DNA from: CANJIV01 sp046330225 | GTDB taxonomy: Bacteria; Actinomycetota; Thermoleophilia; Solirubrobacterales; Solirubrobacteraceae | Length of the DNA: 64,000 bases | Direction: 5' to 3' | NCBI GenBank assembly: GCA_046330225.1 | Contig: JAXLTD010000003.1 | Span: 1 to 64,000 of the forward strand | Shown here: positions 40,620 through 49,090 of the stretch, piece after piece | How the letters are laid out: every line of letters begins with the position of its first letter | Position numbering within the stretch: the stretch's first letter is position 1 | The notes under the pieces: model-generated | What the model saw: only the letters and a program-made list of their open reading frames with translations | Database searches by the model: none | Told to the model about the DNA's origin: nothing | Position numbers and translations under genes: made by a program

Positions 40620-41587
40620 TGGGCGAGATCCTCATCGCGGGCACCGCCTCGCTGCTCATCTGCTGCTTCCTGGGTCCGAAGTTCATCGCCTTCATCCGCG
40701 ACCGGGAGTTCGGGCAGAACATTCGCGAGGAGGGCCCGAGCGGCCACCACGCCAAGGCCGGCACGCCGACGCTCGGCGGGATCATCATCTTCACCGCGAT
40801 CTCGGCGCCGTTCCTCCTGCTGACCGACTACGAGCCCGCGCCGCTCGCGGTCTTCGGCGTCGCGATCGCCTGCGCCCTGCTCGGCTTCGCCGACGACTAC
40901 ACGAAGATCGTCAAGCGCCGGTCGCTCGGCCTGCGCGCCCGCACGAAGCTCGCGGCGACGATCCTCATCTCCTTCGGGCTCTGGTACGTGGCGACCCAGG
41001 TGGCGGACCTGCCGCCGACGCTGCGCTTCCGGGTCGTCGACTACCAGGTCGATCTCGGGGCGTTCTATCCGCTGCTCATCTACCTCGTCGTGGCCGGAAC
41101 CACGAGCGCGGTGAACCTCACCGACGGGCTCGACGGGCTCGCGGCGGGCTGCGCGGCGATCGTCCTGCTCGCGTACATCGGCATCACGTTCATCACCGCG
41201 GGCCAGAAGGACCTCGCGCTGATCAGCGGCTGCCTGGTCGGCGCGTGCATCGGCTTCCTCTGGTTCAACTCGTTCCCGGCGCAGATCTTCATGGGAGACA
41301 CCGGGTCGCTCGGCCTCGGCGGCGCGATCGCCGGCCTGGCCGTGATGACGAAGACCGAGATCCTCCTGATCATCCTCGGGGGGATCTTCGTCATCGAGGC
41401 GCTGTCGGTCGTGATTCAGGTGATCTCGTTCCAGGCGTTCCGCAAGCGGGTCTTCCTCATGGCCCCGGTCCACCACCACTTCGAGCTGATGGCCTGGTCC
41501 GAGACGAAGATCATCCTGCGCTTCTGGATCGTCGCGGCGGCCCTCAGCGCGATCGGTTTCACGCTGTACCAGCAGAGCGTGAGCTGA
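40619..41587 (+). CDS. mraY: phospho-MurNAc-pentapeptide transferase
   Basis: 322 residues from GTG 40619. About ten membrane segments with the family's catalytic loops: GFADDYTK, NLTDGLDGLAAG, MGDTGSLGLGG and PVHHHFE. It transfers phospho-MurNAc-pentapeptide to undecaprenyl phosphate, making lipid I. After it the cluster is interrupted by about 0.9 kb of gene-free DNA and an inverted gene. Confidence 0.95.
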   Translation: MGEILIAGTASLLICCFLGPKFIAFIRDREFGQNIREEGPSGHHAKAGTPTLGGIIIFTAISAPFLLLTDYEPAPLAVFGVAIACALLGFADDYTKIVKRRSLGLRARTKLAATILISFGLWYVATQVADLPPTLRFRVVDYQVDLGAFYPLLIYLVVAGTTSAVNLTDGLDGLAAGCAAIVLLAYIGITFITAGQKDLALISGCLVGACIGFLWFNSFPAQIFMGDTGSLGLGGAIAGLAVMTKTEILLIILGGIFVIEALSVVIQVISFQAFRKRVFLMAPVHHHFELMAWSETKIILRFWIVAAALSAIGFTLYQQSVS

Positions 41588-42485
41588 GCGGGGGCGGCGG
41601 AGGGCCGGCGTTTCGGCAGCGAGGCGGGGGTGGCGCGCCGGGCCCGGGGCGGGGCATCGAGGGGTGGTGCCAGCGGTGGCAGCGCGGGCCGGTCGCCGTG
41701 CCGGGCGCATGCGCGGCGCCGAGGGGTGCGGATCAGAGGGCCAGCCGGCGGGAACCGCGGGTGGCTGTGAGCCATCCTGGAGGAGCAGCGGCGAAGAACG
41801 GCGCTGACACGCCCGAGCAGGCATTCCGCTCCAGCTCTTGTACCTCCACGGTGACCTTTCTGGATCAGAACCCGTGGCCCCGGGATCTGCGGGTGTGCTG
41901 CGCGTGTTGCCGCGCAGCCTTTGGGGAGGAGGTGGCGACGAACGCGCCGATTCAGCGAAGTGGCCACAGTGGCCCGGGCCGGCGGCGCCGACGGCGCCCG
42001 GGAGGGTGGCGTTCATGCCGCCGCGGTTCGTGCCGCATCTCTTGAGGGGTTGATGCGGTGTGTCCCGCCGTGGGGCGGCGGGCCGGCGAGCGCGCGATTC
42101 GGCCGGTCCGGCCGGCCGAACCTCAACCTCGGCCCGAAATCGCCGAGGGGAACCCCGGGCGCCGGGGCGGGCCGGGCTGCCGGGGCGGGTCTCGGCGGCG
42201 GCCCGCACGCCGCGGCCCGGGCCGCACGCCGCGGCCCGCGCCTCGCGGGCCCCGGTTGCGGGGCGCCTTCCCGAGGTGACCCGCATGGCCCGGCAGCTCG
42301 CACAAAGCCCGCCGCCCGGGCCTGCCGGCCATCACGGATGACAGACCCGCATCAAGGTTCTCGGTGACTCGCCCCGCCCCGGCACGCGCTGGTCGCAACC
42401 CCGCCCCGGCGGGTCCGTCCACCGCAGCCCGCCCCGCCGGGCCCACCGCGCCGGAGCTCCGCCAGCCCGGCCCGACCCCAGACGG
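41588..42485. other. gene-free stretch of 898 bp inside the cell-wall cluster
   Basis: No frame here looks coding. It holds GCATCGAGGGG (41654-41664), the dispersed element at 41831-41866, a hairpin GCTGCGCG-N6-CGCGCAGC (41897-41918), an inverted repeat TTCGGCCGG-N5-CCGGCCGAA (42098-42120), and a GC-rich direct repeat around 42202-42238 (CCGCACGCCGCGGCCCG twice). Composition dips at 41800-42060. It may be the remains of an insertion. Confidence 0.5.
41831..41866 (+). repeat. dispersed intergenic element (copy 2)
   Basis: CCAGCTCTTGTACC, 15 bp, CTGGATC. It matches the minus-strand element at 22573-22538 in 20 of 21 outer positions with identical spacing, and shares CGGTG in the middle. Confidence 0.5.
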
Positions 42486-43586
42486 TCAGCGCTCGGGCGC
42501 CACGACGTGCCCGATCGCCGGGTCGGACTCGCCCTCGAGCAGCTCCCGGTAGACGGCCTCGAGCTCCACCGGCCCGCGGCCCTCGACGATCCGCAGCCAC
42601 GCCGCGGTCGAGTCCAGGAACGTGGCGAGCTCTCGGGACACGCGGGCCTGCAGCTCGGCGCCGCCCCAGTCTGCGGCGCGCTGGGCCGCCCGGGCCGGCG
42701 CGAAGAACAGCTCCGGCGCCGGCCCGGGGAGGTCCGGCGGCACGGCGCCCAGGCCCTCCCAGTCCGCGGCTCCGACCTGGGAGCTCGCCTTCAGCGCCGT
42801 CCCGAAGTGCCGGTGCACTCGCTCGGTGAGCCCGGCGTTGCCCGCGAAGTCGACGTACACGGTGGGCACGGCGGGGTCCAGGGAATCGAGATCGCCGTAG
42901 GCGACCGCCTCGGCGCCCGCGCCGGCCGCGCGCACGAACTCCACGTGGCGCGGCGACGTGAGGCCGGTCACGGCGACCTCGCCGGCCCGGTCGCGGGCCA
43001 GCAGGAAGGCCAGGCCCAGCGCGGTCTTGCTCGACGCGCTCGACAGCACCACGCGCTCGGCCCCGAAGAACCCGTGCTCGGCCAGCCAGTCGTCGAGCAG
43101 GAACGCCGTCGCGAACAGCGGCCGGAACAGCGCCGCCCGGCCTTCGGCGAGCAGGCTGCCGTCCGCGTCCGCGGGAACGCGGACGTAGCGGTTGTAGAAC
43201 TCCGGCAGCCCAGCCCGGTGGGCCGCGGCGTCGACGAAGCCCCCCGGCCCGACGGCGTCGGGGGTCACGGCCACGTGGGTGGACATGGGCAGGTAGCCGT
43301 ACACGCGCCCGGCCGGCGGCAAGTCCGGGTGCTCTGACCGCAGCACATCGGCGAAGCCCCAGGCGGGGATGCGGCCCCAGCCCTCCCGGGCAGCGGGGAA
43401 GAACTTCCAGTAGCCGATCAGGTCGCCGATCGCCCCGTAGGTGATCGTGTTCGCCGTCAGGGCGATCCGCCCGACCGCGAGCAGCGCCTGGCCGGGCCCG
43501 AGCGCCACCTCCGCCGGGTCCGGGGCGTCCGCCACCTCGGTGCGGCGCAGGTCGGAGCGGTCGACGAGGAAGTCGTAGGGAGGCAT
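42486..43586 (-). CDS. DUF2855 family protein
   Basis: 366 residues from ATG 43586. The pattern LTANTITYGAIGDLIGYWKFFPA near residue 45, GRVYGYLPMSTHVAV and LSSASSKTALGLAFLL match the DUF2855 family, whose members resemble medium-chain dehydrogenases without clear zinc ligands. SSASSKTALGLA would bind a dinucleotide phosphate or similar. Function unknown. It is inverted inside the cell-wall cluster, divergent from murD with 43 bp between starts. TTGTGG-N17-GATACT ends 6 nt before its ATG, indicating its own leaderless promoter. Confidence 0.85.
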   Translation of the reverse strand: MPPYDFLVDRSDLRRTEVADAPDPAEVALGPGQALLAVGRIALTANTITYGAIGDLIGYWKFFPAAREGWGRIPAWGFADVLRSEHPDLPPAGRVYGYLPMSTHVAVTPDAVGPGGFVDAAAHRAGLPEFYNRYVRVPADADGSLLAEGRAALFRPLFATAFLLDDWLAEHGFFGAERVVLSSASSKTALGLAFLLARDRAGEVAVTGLTSPRHVEFVRAAGAGAEAVAYGDLDSLDPAVPTVYVDFAGNAGLTERVHRHFGTALKASSQVGAADWEGLGAVPPDLPGPAPELFFAPARAAQRAADWGGAELQARVSRELATFLDSTAAWLRIVEGRGPVELEAVYRELLEGESDPAIGHVVAPER

Positions 43587-43592
43587 GACGCC

Positions 43593-43621
43593 AGTATCGC
43601 CGTCCAGGGCGGCCGCCACAA
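43593..43621 (-). promoter_or_regulatory. leaderless promoter of the DUF2855 gene
   Basis: Minus strand: TTGTGG (43621-43616), 17 bp, GATACT (43598-43593), 6 nt, ATG. It fills the 43-bp gap to murD, so the murD promoter must overlap it. Confidence 0.5.
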
Positions 43622-43629
43622 TCGCGGTC

Positions 43630-44949
43630 ATGAAGCCGCGCCCGCCGCTGCCCGGCGGCCCCTACCTCGTCGTCGGCCTCGCCCGCTCCGGCCGGGCGGC
43701 CGCCTACGCGCTGCGCGCCCGCGGAGAGGAGGTGATCGGCGTGGACGCGGGGGCGCCGGACACCGGGAGGCTTCGCGCGGTCGGCGTCGAAGTGCACCTC
43801 GATGTGCCCGGCACTGAACTCGTCGCGCGCGCCCGCACGCTCGTCAAGAGCCCGGGCGTCCCGCAGGATGCGCCCGTCGTGGCGGCCGCCCGCGACCGCG
43901 GGCTGCCCGTGATCGGCGAGCTCGAGGTGGCCTGGCGCCTGATCGGCAACGAGGTCGTCGCCGTCACCGGCACGAACGGCAAGACCACGACGACCGAGCT
44001 CATCGGGCACATCCACCGCGAGGCCGGGGTGGACGCGCTCGTGGCCGGCAACGTGGGGCTGCCGCTCGCCGACCTGATCGACGACCTCGAGCCGCACACG
44101 GTCGTCATCGCCGAGACCTCCTCCTTCCAGCTCGAGGACACCGAGGCCTTCGCGCCGGAGGCCGCGGTCCTGCTCAACGTCACCGAGGACCACCTCGACC
44201 GCCACGGGACGATGACCGACTACCTGGCGGCCAAGCACGAGGCCTTCGCGCGCCAGCGCTCGGAGGACGTCGCCGTCGCCCCCGAGGACCTGGCCGGCGG
44301 CCTGCCCGGCGCCGCCGAGCGCATCCGCTTCGGGGAGGGCCGTGAACTGGAGATGGGCGTGCAGGCCGGCACGCTGCACTGGCGCGGCCACGAGCTCATG
44401 CGGGCCAGCGACGTGCGCCTGCGGGGGCGCCACAACCTCGACAACGCCATGGCGGCCGCCGCGGTCTGCCTCGCCCGCGGGCTCCCGGCCAACGCGGTCC
44501 GGCACGGGCTGCGGACGTTCGCCGGGGTCCGGCACCGCCTCGAGGAGGTCGCCGAGCTCGGCGGCGTGATCTACGTCAACGACTCCAAGGCCACGAACCC
44601 GGCGAGCACCGTCGTCGCCCTGGACTCGTTCGAGGACGGCGTCCACCTCATCGCGGGCGGCCGGGCCAAGGGCGGCGGCTTCGCGGACCTCGTCCGCCCC
44701 GTCGGGCTCCACTGCGCCGCGGTCTATCTCATTGGCGAGGCGGCCGGCGCGCTCGCCCGCGACCTCGAGCCCGCCGGCGTGCCGCTGCACGACTGCGGCG
44801 ACCTGGCCGGCGCCGTCGCTGCGGCCCGCGCCGCCGCGCGACCGGGGCAGACCGTGCTGCTCTCCCCGGCCTGCGCCAGCTTCGACCAGTTCCACGACTT
44901 CGAGGCCCGCGGCGCCGCCTTCGCCGCGCTCGTGAAGGCGGGGAGCTGA
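43630..44949 (+). CDS. murD: UDP-MurNAc-L-Ala:D-Glu ligase
   Basis: 439 residues from ATG 43630. N-terminal Rossmann part YLVVGLARSGRAAA, ATP loop AVTGTNGKTTTTELI, ETSSFQLED, LNVTEDHLDRHG, and C-terminal NDSKATNPAST with LLSPACASFDQF. All MurD signatures are present. It adds D-Glu to UDP-MurNAc-L-Ala. It restarts the cluster after the inverted gene, so a promoter is needed; only a weak CACAAT 7 nt upstream is seen. The stop overlaps ftsW by 1 nt. Confidence 0.95.
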   Translation: MKPRPPLPGGPYLVVGLARSGRAAAYALRARGEEVIGVDAGAPDTGRLRAVGVEVHLDVPGTELVARARTLVKSPGVPQDAPVVAAARDRGLPVIGELEVAWRLIGNEVVAVTGTNGKTTTTELIGHIHREAGVDALVAGNVGLPLADLIDDLEPHTVVIAETSSFQLEDTEAFAPEAAVLLNVTEDHLDRHGTMTDYLAAKHEAFARQRSEDVAVAPEDLAGGLPGAAERIRFGEGRELEMGVQAGTLHWRGHELMRASDVRLRGRHNLDNAMAAAAVCLARGLPANAVRHGLRTFAGVRHRLEEVAELGGVIYVNDSKATNPASTVVALDSFEDGVHLIAGGRAKGGGFADLVRPVGLHCAAVYLIGEAAGALARDLEPAGVPLHDCGDLAGAVAAARAAARPGQTVLLSPACASFDQFHDFEARGAAFAALVKAGS

Positions 44950-46271
44950 TGGCGGCGGCCTCCGGGGTCCGCGGCCTGTCGCGGTCGCTGCGTGCCGCGC
45001 GCAACGGACGCCGGCCGGTCCAGCGGCCGCTCGAGTACCGGATGCTCGTCACCGCGACGCTGTGCCTGCTCGCGTTCGGCGCGGTCATGGTCTACAGCGC
45101 CTCTTCGGCCAAGGACCTGCTGCAGGGGAGCGGCAACGGCAGCGGCTACCTCGCCCGCTACGCGATCTTCGGCGCCATCGGTCTCGTCGCGATGCACGTG
45201 CTCGCCCGGATCGACCTCGCTGCGGTCCGCCGGGCCACGCCGATGCTGCTGGCCGCGGCGATGGTCCTCGTGGTCTGCGTCCGCCTGCCGGGAATCGGGG
45301 TGGAGGTCAACGGCGCCAAGCGCTGGCTGGGCGCCGGGCCGTTCGTGTTCCAGCCGTCCGAGCTGCTGAAGGTGGCGCTCGTCCTCTACGCCGCCCGGCT
45401 CATCGCGGCGAACCCCGAGCGGATCCGCCGCAGCGTGAAGGACCTCGTGCGGCCGCTCCTGCTCGTGATCGGCCTCGGGGCGGCGCTCGTGGCGATGCAG
45501 CCGGACCTCGGCACCGCGCTGGTCATCGCCTTCACGGCGACCTCGATCCTCATCGTCGCCGGCGTGCCGATGCGCCACCTCGCGGTCATCGGCGCCGGTG
45601 CGCTGGCGCTCGTGGCGATCTTCGCGCTGCTCGAGCCCTACCGGCGCGCCCGCCTCACGTCGTTCCTGGATCCGTGGGACCACGCGAGCGGCGCCGGGTT
45701 CCAGGCGGTGCAGGGCCAGATCGCCATCGGCTCGGGCGGCCTGTTCGGGGTCGGCATCGGCCAGTCGGTGCAGAAGGTCTTCTACCTCCCCGAGGCCCAC
45801 ACCGACTTCATCCTGGCCGTGATCGGCGAGGAGCTCGGCCTCGCCGGGGTCGGCGGCGTGATCTTCCTCTACGGCATGATCGCCTGGGCCGGCCTGCGGA
45901 CGGCCCGCGCCGCGCGCGGCGTGTACGCGAAGATGCTCGCCGCGGGGCTGACCTCGCTGATCCTGTGCCAGGCCTCGCTCAACGTCTTCGCCGTCTTCGG
46001 CCTCGCCCCGCTCACCGGGGTGCCGCTGCCGTTCATCAGCTACGGCGGCACCACGCTGATCGTGCTGCTCGGCGTGATGGGCCTGCTGCTCAACGTGGCG
46101 GCCGGAGGCTCGGCGCACCTGCGCGAGGTCCGTCCGCCGCAGCGGCGCGCCGAGGCGGCGCGCGGCCGCCCGCTCCCACCCAGGGATGCCGATGAGGATC
46201 GTGATCGCCGCCGGCGGGACCGCGGGGCACGTGGTGCCGGCGCTGGCCGTCGCGGCCGCGCTGCGGGCTAG
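44949..46271 (+). CDS. ftsW: septal peptidoglycan glycosyltransferase FtsW
   Basis: 440 residues. SEDS-family protein with about ten membrane segments and the motifs MVYSASS, NGAKRWLG, QPSELLKVALVLYAA, QPDLGTALVIAF, EAHTDFILAVIGEELG and PLPFISYGGTTL. It polymerises lipid II at the septum with FtsI. The C-terminal 45 residues are Arg/Asp-rich, and the last 28 codons overlap murG in another frame, an unusually long overlap for this cluster. Confidence 0.94.
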   Translation: MAAASGVRGLSRSLRAARNGRRPVQRPLEYRMLVTATLCLLAFGAVMVYSASSAKDLLQGSGNGSGYLARYAIFGAIGLVAMHVLARIDLAAVRRATPMLLAAAMVLVVCVRLPGIGVEVNGAKRWLGAGPFVFQPSELLKVALVLYAARLIAANPERIRRSVKDLVRPLLLVIGLGAALVAMQPDLGTALVIAFTATSILIVAGVPMRHLAVIGAGALALVAIFALLEPYRRARLTSFLDPWDHASGAGFQAVQGQIAIGSGGLFGVGIGQSVQKVFYLPEAHTDFILAVIGEELGLAGVGGVIFLYGMIAWAGLRTARAARGVYAKMLAAGLTSLILCQASLNVFAVFGLAPLTGVPLPFISYGGTTLIVLLGVMGLLLNVAAGGSAHLREVRPPQRRAEAARGRPLPPRDADEDRDRRRRDRGARGAGAGRRGRAAG

Positions 46272-47241
46272 CGGTGCGGAGGTCGTCTTCGTCGGCGGGG
46301 AGCGCGCCGAGCGCGACCTCGTGCCCGCCGCCGGGTACGAGCTGCGCACCATCCGGGCCCGCGGCCTGAGCCGGACGAACCCGCTCCAGGCGGCCCGCGC
46401 CGCGGCGCTGGCCGTCCGGGCGCTTGGCACCGCGCACCGGATCCTCGGCGAGCTGCGCCCGGACGCCGTGATGGGCGGCGGCGGGTACGTGGCCGGGCCG
46501 GTCGGCCTGGCGGCGGCGGCGCGCCGGATCCCCCTCGTCCTCACCGAGGCCGACAGCCACCTGGGCCTGGCCAACCGCGCCCTGGCGCCCGTGGCCCGGC
46601 GGGTCTGCCTGGCCTTCCCGATCCCCGGCCGCAGCGGCGCGAAGTACCTCGTCACCGGGCGTCCGGTCCCGCCGCCCGCTGCGGACCGCGCCGCGGCGCG
46701 GGCGGCGTTCGGCATCGGCGCGGACGAGACGCTCGTGCTCGTGTTCGGCGGCTCGCTCGGCGCCCGGTCGGTGAACTCCGCGGCCCTGGAGGCGTTCCGC
46801 GACGCCCCGTTCCGCGTGCTCCACGTGGCCGGGGAGCGGGACTTCCCCTCGCTGGCGTCCCCGCGGCCGGGCTATGACCTGCGTGCGTACCTGTCGGAGG
46901 GCTTCGGCGCGGCGCTGGCCGCCGCGGACCTCGTCGTGGCCCGGTCGGGCGGCTCGGTCTTCGAGATCGCCGCCGCCGGCCGGCCGTCGATCCTCGTGCC
47001 CTACCCGCACGCCGCCGCCGACCACCAGGCGGCGAACGCCCGCTGGATGGCGGACGGCGGCGCCGCCGTGGTGATCGCGGATGCGGCGCTGACCGGGCCG
47101 GTGCTCGCCCGCACCGCCGGGGAGCTCATCGGCGACCCGCCGCGCCTGGCCGCGATGGGCCGCGCCGCCGCGGCGCTGGCCCGGCCCGACGCCGCGTCCG
47201 ACGTCGCCGCGGAGATCCTCGCGGCGGCGTCGGCCCGCTGA
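46186..47241 (+). CDS. murG: lipid I N-acetylglucosaminyltransferase MurG
   Basis: 351 residues; ATG 46186 or ATG 46192 (MRIVIAAGGTAGHV). The glycine-rich loop GGTAGHVVPALA, MGGGGYVAGPVG, and the C-terminal VFGGSLGARSVN, GGSVFEIAAAGRPSILVPYPHAAADHQ are typical. It adds GlcNAc to lipid I to form lipid II on the inner face of the membrane. It begins inside ftsW (80-86 bp overlap). Followed by a VOC gene rather than directly by murC. Confidence 0.94.
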   Translation: MPMRIVIAAGGTAGHVVPALAVAAALRASGAEVVFVGGERAERDLVPAAGYELRTIRARGLSRTNPLQAARAAALAVRALGTAHRILGELRPDAVMGGGGYVAGPVGLAAAARRIPLVLTEADSHLGLANRALAPVARRVCLAFPIPGRSGAKYLVTGRPVPPPAADRAAARAAFGIGADETLVLVFGGSLGARSVNSAALEAFRDAPFRVLHVAGERDFPSLASPRPGYDLRAYLSEGFGAALAAADLVVARSGGSVFEIAAAGRPSILVPYPHAAADHQAANARWMADGGAAVVIADAALTGPVLARTAGELIGDPPRLAAMGRAAAALARPDAASDVAAEILAAASAR

Positions 47242-47267
47242 CGCCGCGCCGGGCTGCGTGGGATGCT
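47238..47267 (+). promoter_or_regulatory. possible leaderless promoter of the VOC gene
   Basis: CTGACG (47238-47243), 18 bp, GATGCT (47262-47267), 6 nt, ATG. The layout resembles the fabI promoter (GTGACG-N18-TAGATT-N6). The -35-like box overlaps the murG stop. Confidence 0.35.
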
Positions 47268-47273
47268 CTGGTC

Positions 47274-47699
47274 ATGGAGCAGCGGCTGACCTGCGTCACG
47301 CTCGGCGTGGCCGACCTGGACCGCGCCCGGGCCTTCTACGCCGCCCTGGGCTGGTCGGCGCAGTTCGACAACGGCGAGGTCCTGTTCTTCCAGTCCGGCG
47401 GGATGGTGTTCGCGCTGTGGGACCGGGCCAAGCTGGCCGCCGACAGCTGCGTGTCCGACCCGGGCGGCTGGGGCGGGGTGACGCTGGCCCACAACGTCCG
47501 CTCCCGCGAGGCGGTGGACGCGGTCCTCGCCGAGGCGGCCGCCGCCGGCGCGGCGATCGGCCGCCCCGGGGCGCCCACGGAGTGGGGCGGCTACTCCGGC
47601 GTGTTCCTCGACCCCGACGGGCATCCGTGGGAGGTCGCGCACAACCCGTTCTGGGCGCTGGACGAGGACGGGGCCGTCCGCCTCGGAGCCGCGGGGTGA
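47274..47699 (+). CDS. VOC/glyoxalase-like protein
   Basis: 141 residues with two beta-alpha-beta-beta-beta units of the vicinal-oxygen-chelate fold: RLTCVTLGVADLDRARAFYAALGW at the start and YSGVFLDPDGHPWEVAHNPFW at the end. The metal positions look incomplete, as in many VOC proteins that bind small molecules rather than catalyse. It sits between murG and murC and overlaps murC by 4 nt (GTGA), so it is translated with cell-wall genes. No wall-related role is known to me for this family. Confidence 0.87.
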   Translation: MEQRLTCVTLGVADLDRARAFYAALGWSAQFDNGEVLFFQSGGMVFALWDRAKLAADSCVSDPGGWGGVTLAHNVRSREAVDAVLAEAAAAGAAIGRPGAPTEWGGYSGVFLDPDGHPWEVAHNPFWALDEDGAVRLGAAG

Positions 47700-49042
47700 G
47701 CGCCCGGCCGTGGGCCGGGCGCCGGCTGCACTTCGTCGGCATCGGCGGCGCCGGCATGAGCGGGCTGGCCTGCGTGGCCGCCGAGCTCGGCGCCCTGGTC
47801 ACGGGCTCTGACCGGGCCGAGAGCGCCTACCTGCCGCGGGTGCGCGCCGCCGGAATCGAGCCGGCGATCGGCCACGACGCCGCGAACGTGCCGGCAGACA
47901 ACGGCGTCGAGCTCGTCGTCTCCACCGCGATCCCGCCGGACAACTCCGAGCGGGCCGCCGGGCGCGAGCGCGGCCTGGCGGAGCTGCACCGCTCGGAGCT
48001 GCTCGGCGAGCTGACCCGGCTCAAGCGCTGCATCGCCGTCACGGGGACCCACGGCAAGTCCACGACGACGGCGATGGCCTACCGGGCACTCCGTGGCGCC
48101 GGGCTCGATCCGGCCTACGCCGCCGGTGCGGAGCTCGCCGAGACCGGCGCGAACGCCGGCTGGGGGACGGGGGAGTGGATCGTGGTCGAGGCCGACGAGT
48201 CGGACCGCTCGCTGCTGGCGCTCGCGCCCGAGATCGCCGTGCTCACCAGCCTCGAGCTCGACCACCACGCCACCTACGGCTCCAAGCAGGATCTCGAGGA
48301 GACGATGCGCACGTTTCTGGCCGGCGTGCCCCACGCGGTCATCTGGGACCGGCCGGAGCTCGTGGCGCTCGCCGACGGTCCGGTGACGGCCTACGAGCCC
48401 GCCGACGTGCGCCTGCACCCCGGCGGCTCGGAGTTCACCGCCGGGGGCGTGGCCGTCAGCCTCCCGGTCCCGGGCCTGCACAACGCCCGCAACGCGGCCG
48501 CCGCGCTGGCCGCCGCGCGGCTGGCGGGGGCCGACCCGGCGGCCGCGGCGGCGGCCCTGGCCAGCTTCGAGGGGACCGGGCGGCGCTTCGAGCGCGTCGG
48601 CGCCACGCCGTCCGGCGCCGAGATCTACGACGACTACGCCCACCATCCCACTGAGGTCGCCGCAACCCTGGCCGCCGCCCGGACGCTGCAGCCGCGGCGG
48701 CTCATCGCGGTATTCCAGCCCCACCTCTACTCGCGGACCGCCGCGCTGTGGCGCGACTTCGGCACGGCGCTGGCGGCGGCCGACGAGGCGGTCGTCCTCG
48801 ACGTCTACCGCGCTCGCGAAGCGCCCGCGGACTTCCCGGGGGTCAGCGGCGTGCTCATCGCCCGGGCCGCCGCGCAGGCTGCCGCGGGCCGGCCGGTCGC
48901 GTGGATGCCCACGCTCGACGATGCCGCCGCCTACCTGGCCCCGCGGCTGCGGGCCGGGGACCTCCTCCTGACGCTCGGCGCCGGCGACGTCGACTCGCTC
49001 GGACGGCGGCTCGCGGAGCCGGCCGGCGGGCCGCCCGCCTGA
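47696..49042 (+). CDS. murC: UDP-MurNAc:L-Ala ligase
   Basis: 448 residues from GTG 47696 overlapping the VOC stop. N-terminal HFVGIGGAGMSGLA, ATP loop AVTGTHGKSTTTAM, EADESDRSLL, SLELDHHATYG and C-terminal YDDYAHHPTEV with FQPHLYSRT are MurC signatures. It catalyses the first peptide addition. murB, often next, is absent; ftsQ follows after 48 bp. Confidence 0.95.
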   Translation: MSARPWAGRRLHFVGIGGAGMSGLACVAAELGALVTGSDRAESAYLPRVRAAGIEPAIGHDAANVPADNGVELVVSTAIPPDNSERAAGRERGLAELHRSELLGELTRLKRCIAVTGTHGKSTTTAMAYRALRGAGLDPAYAAGAELAETGANAGWGTGEWIVVEADESDRSLLALAPEIAVLTSLELDHHATYGSKQDLEETMRTFLAGVPHAVIWDRPELVALADGPVTAYEPADVRLHPGGSEFTAGGVAVSLPVPGLHNARNAAAALAAARLAGADPAAAAAALASFEGTGRRFERVGATPSGAEIYDDYAHHPTEVAATLAAARTLQPRRLIAVFQPHLYSRTAALWRDFGTALAAADEAVVLDVYRAREAPADFPGVSGVLIARAAAQAAAGRPVAWMPTLDDAAAYLAPRLRAGDLLLTLGAGDVDSLGRRLAEPAGGPPA

Positions 49043-49090
49043 CGCAGCCGTCCGGCAGGGGCGCGGGCCTCGAAGTCGAAGACCGCCCCC

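Noticed and set aside
41838..42053. Small frame in the mraY-DUF2855 gap
   Set aside because: No recognisable motif or start signal; it overlaps the dispersed repeat and other equally long frames.
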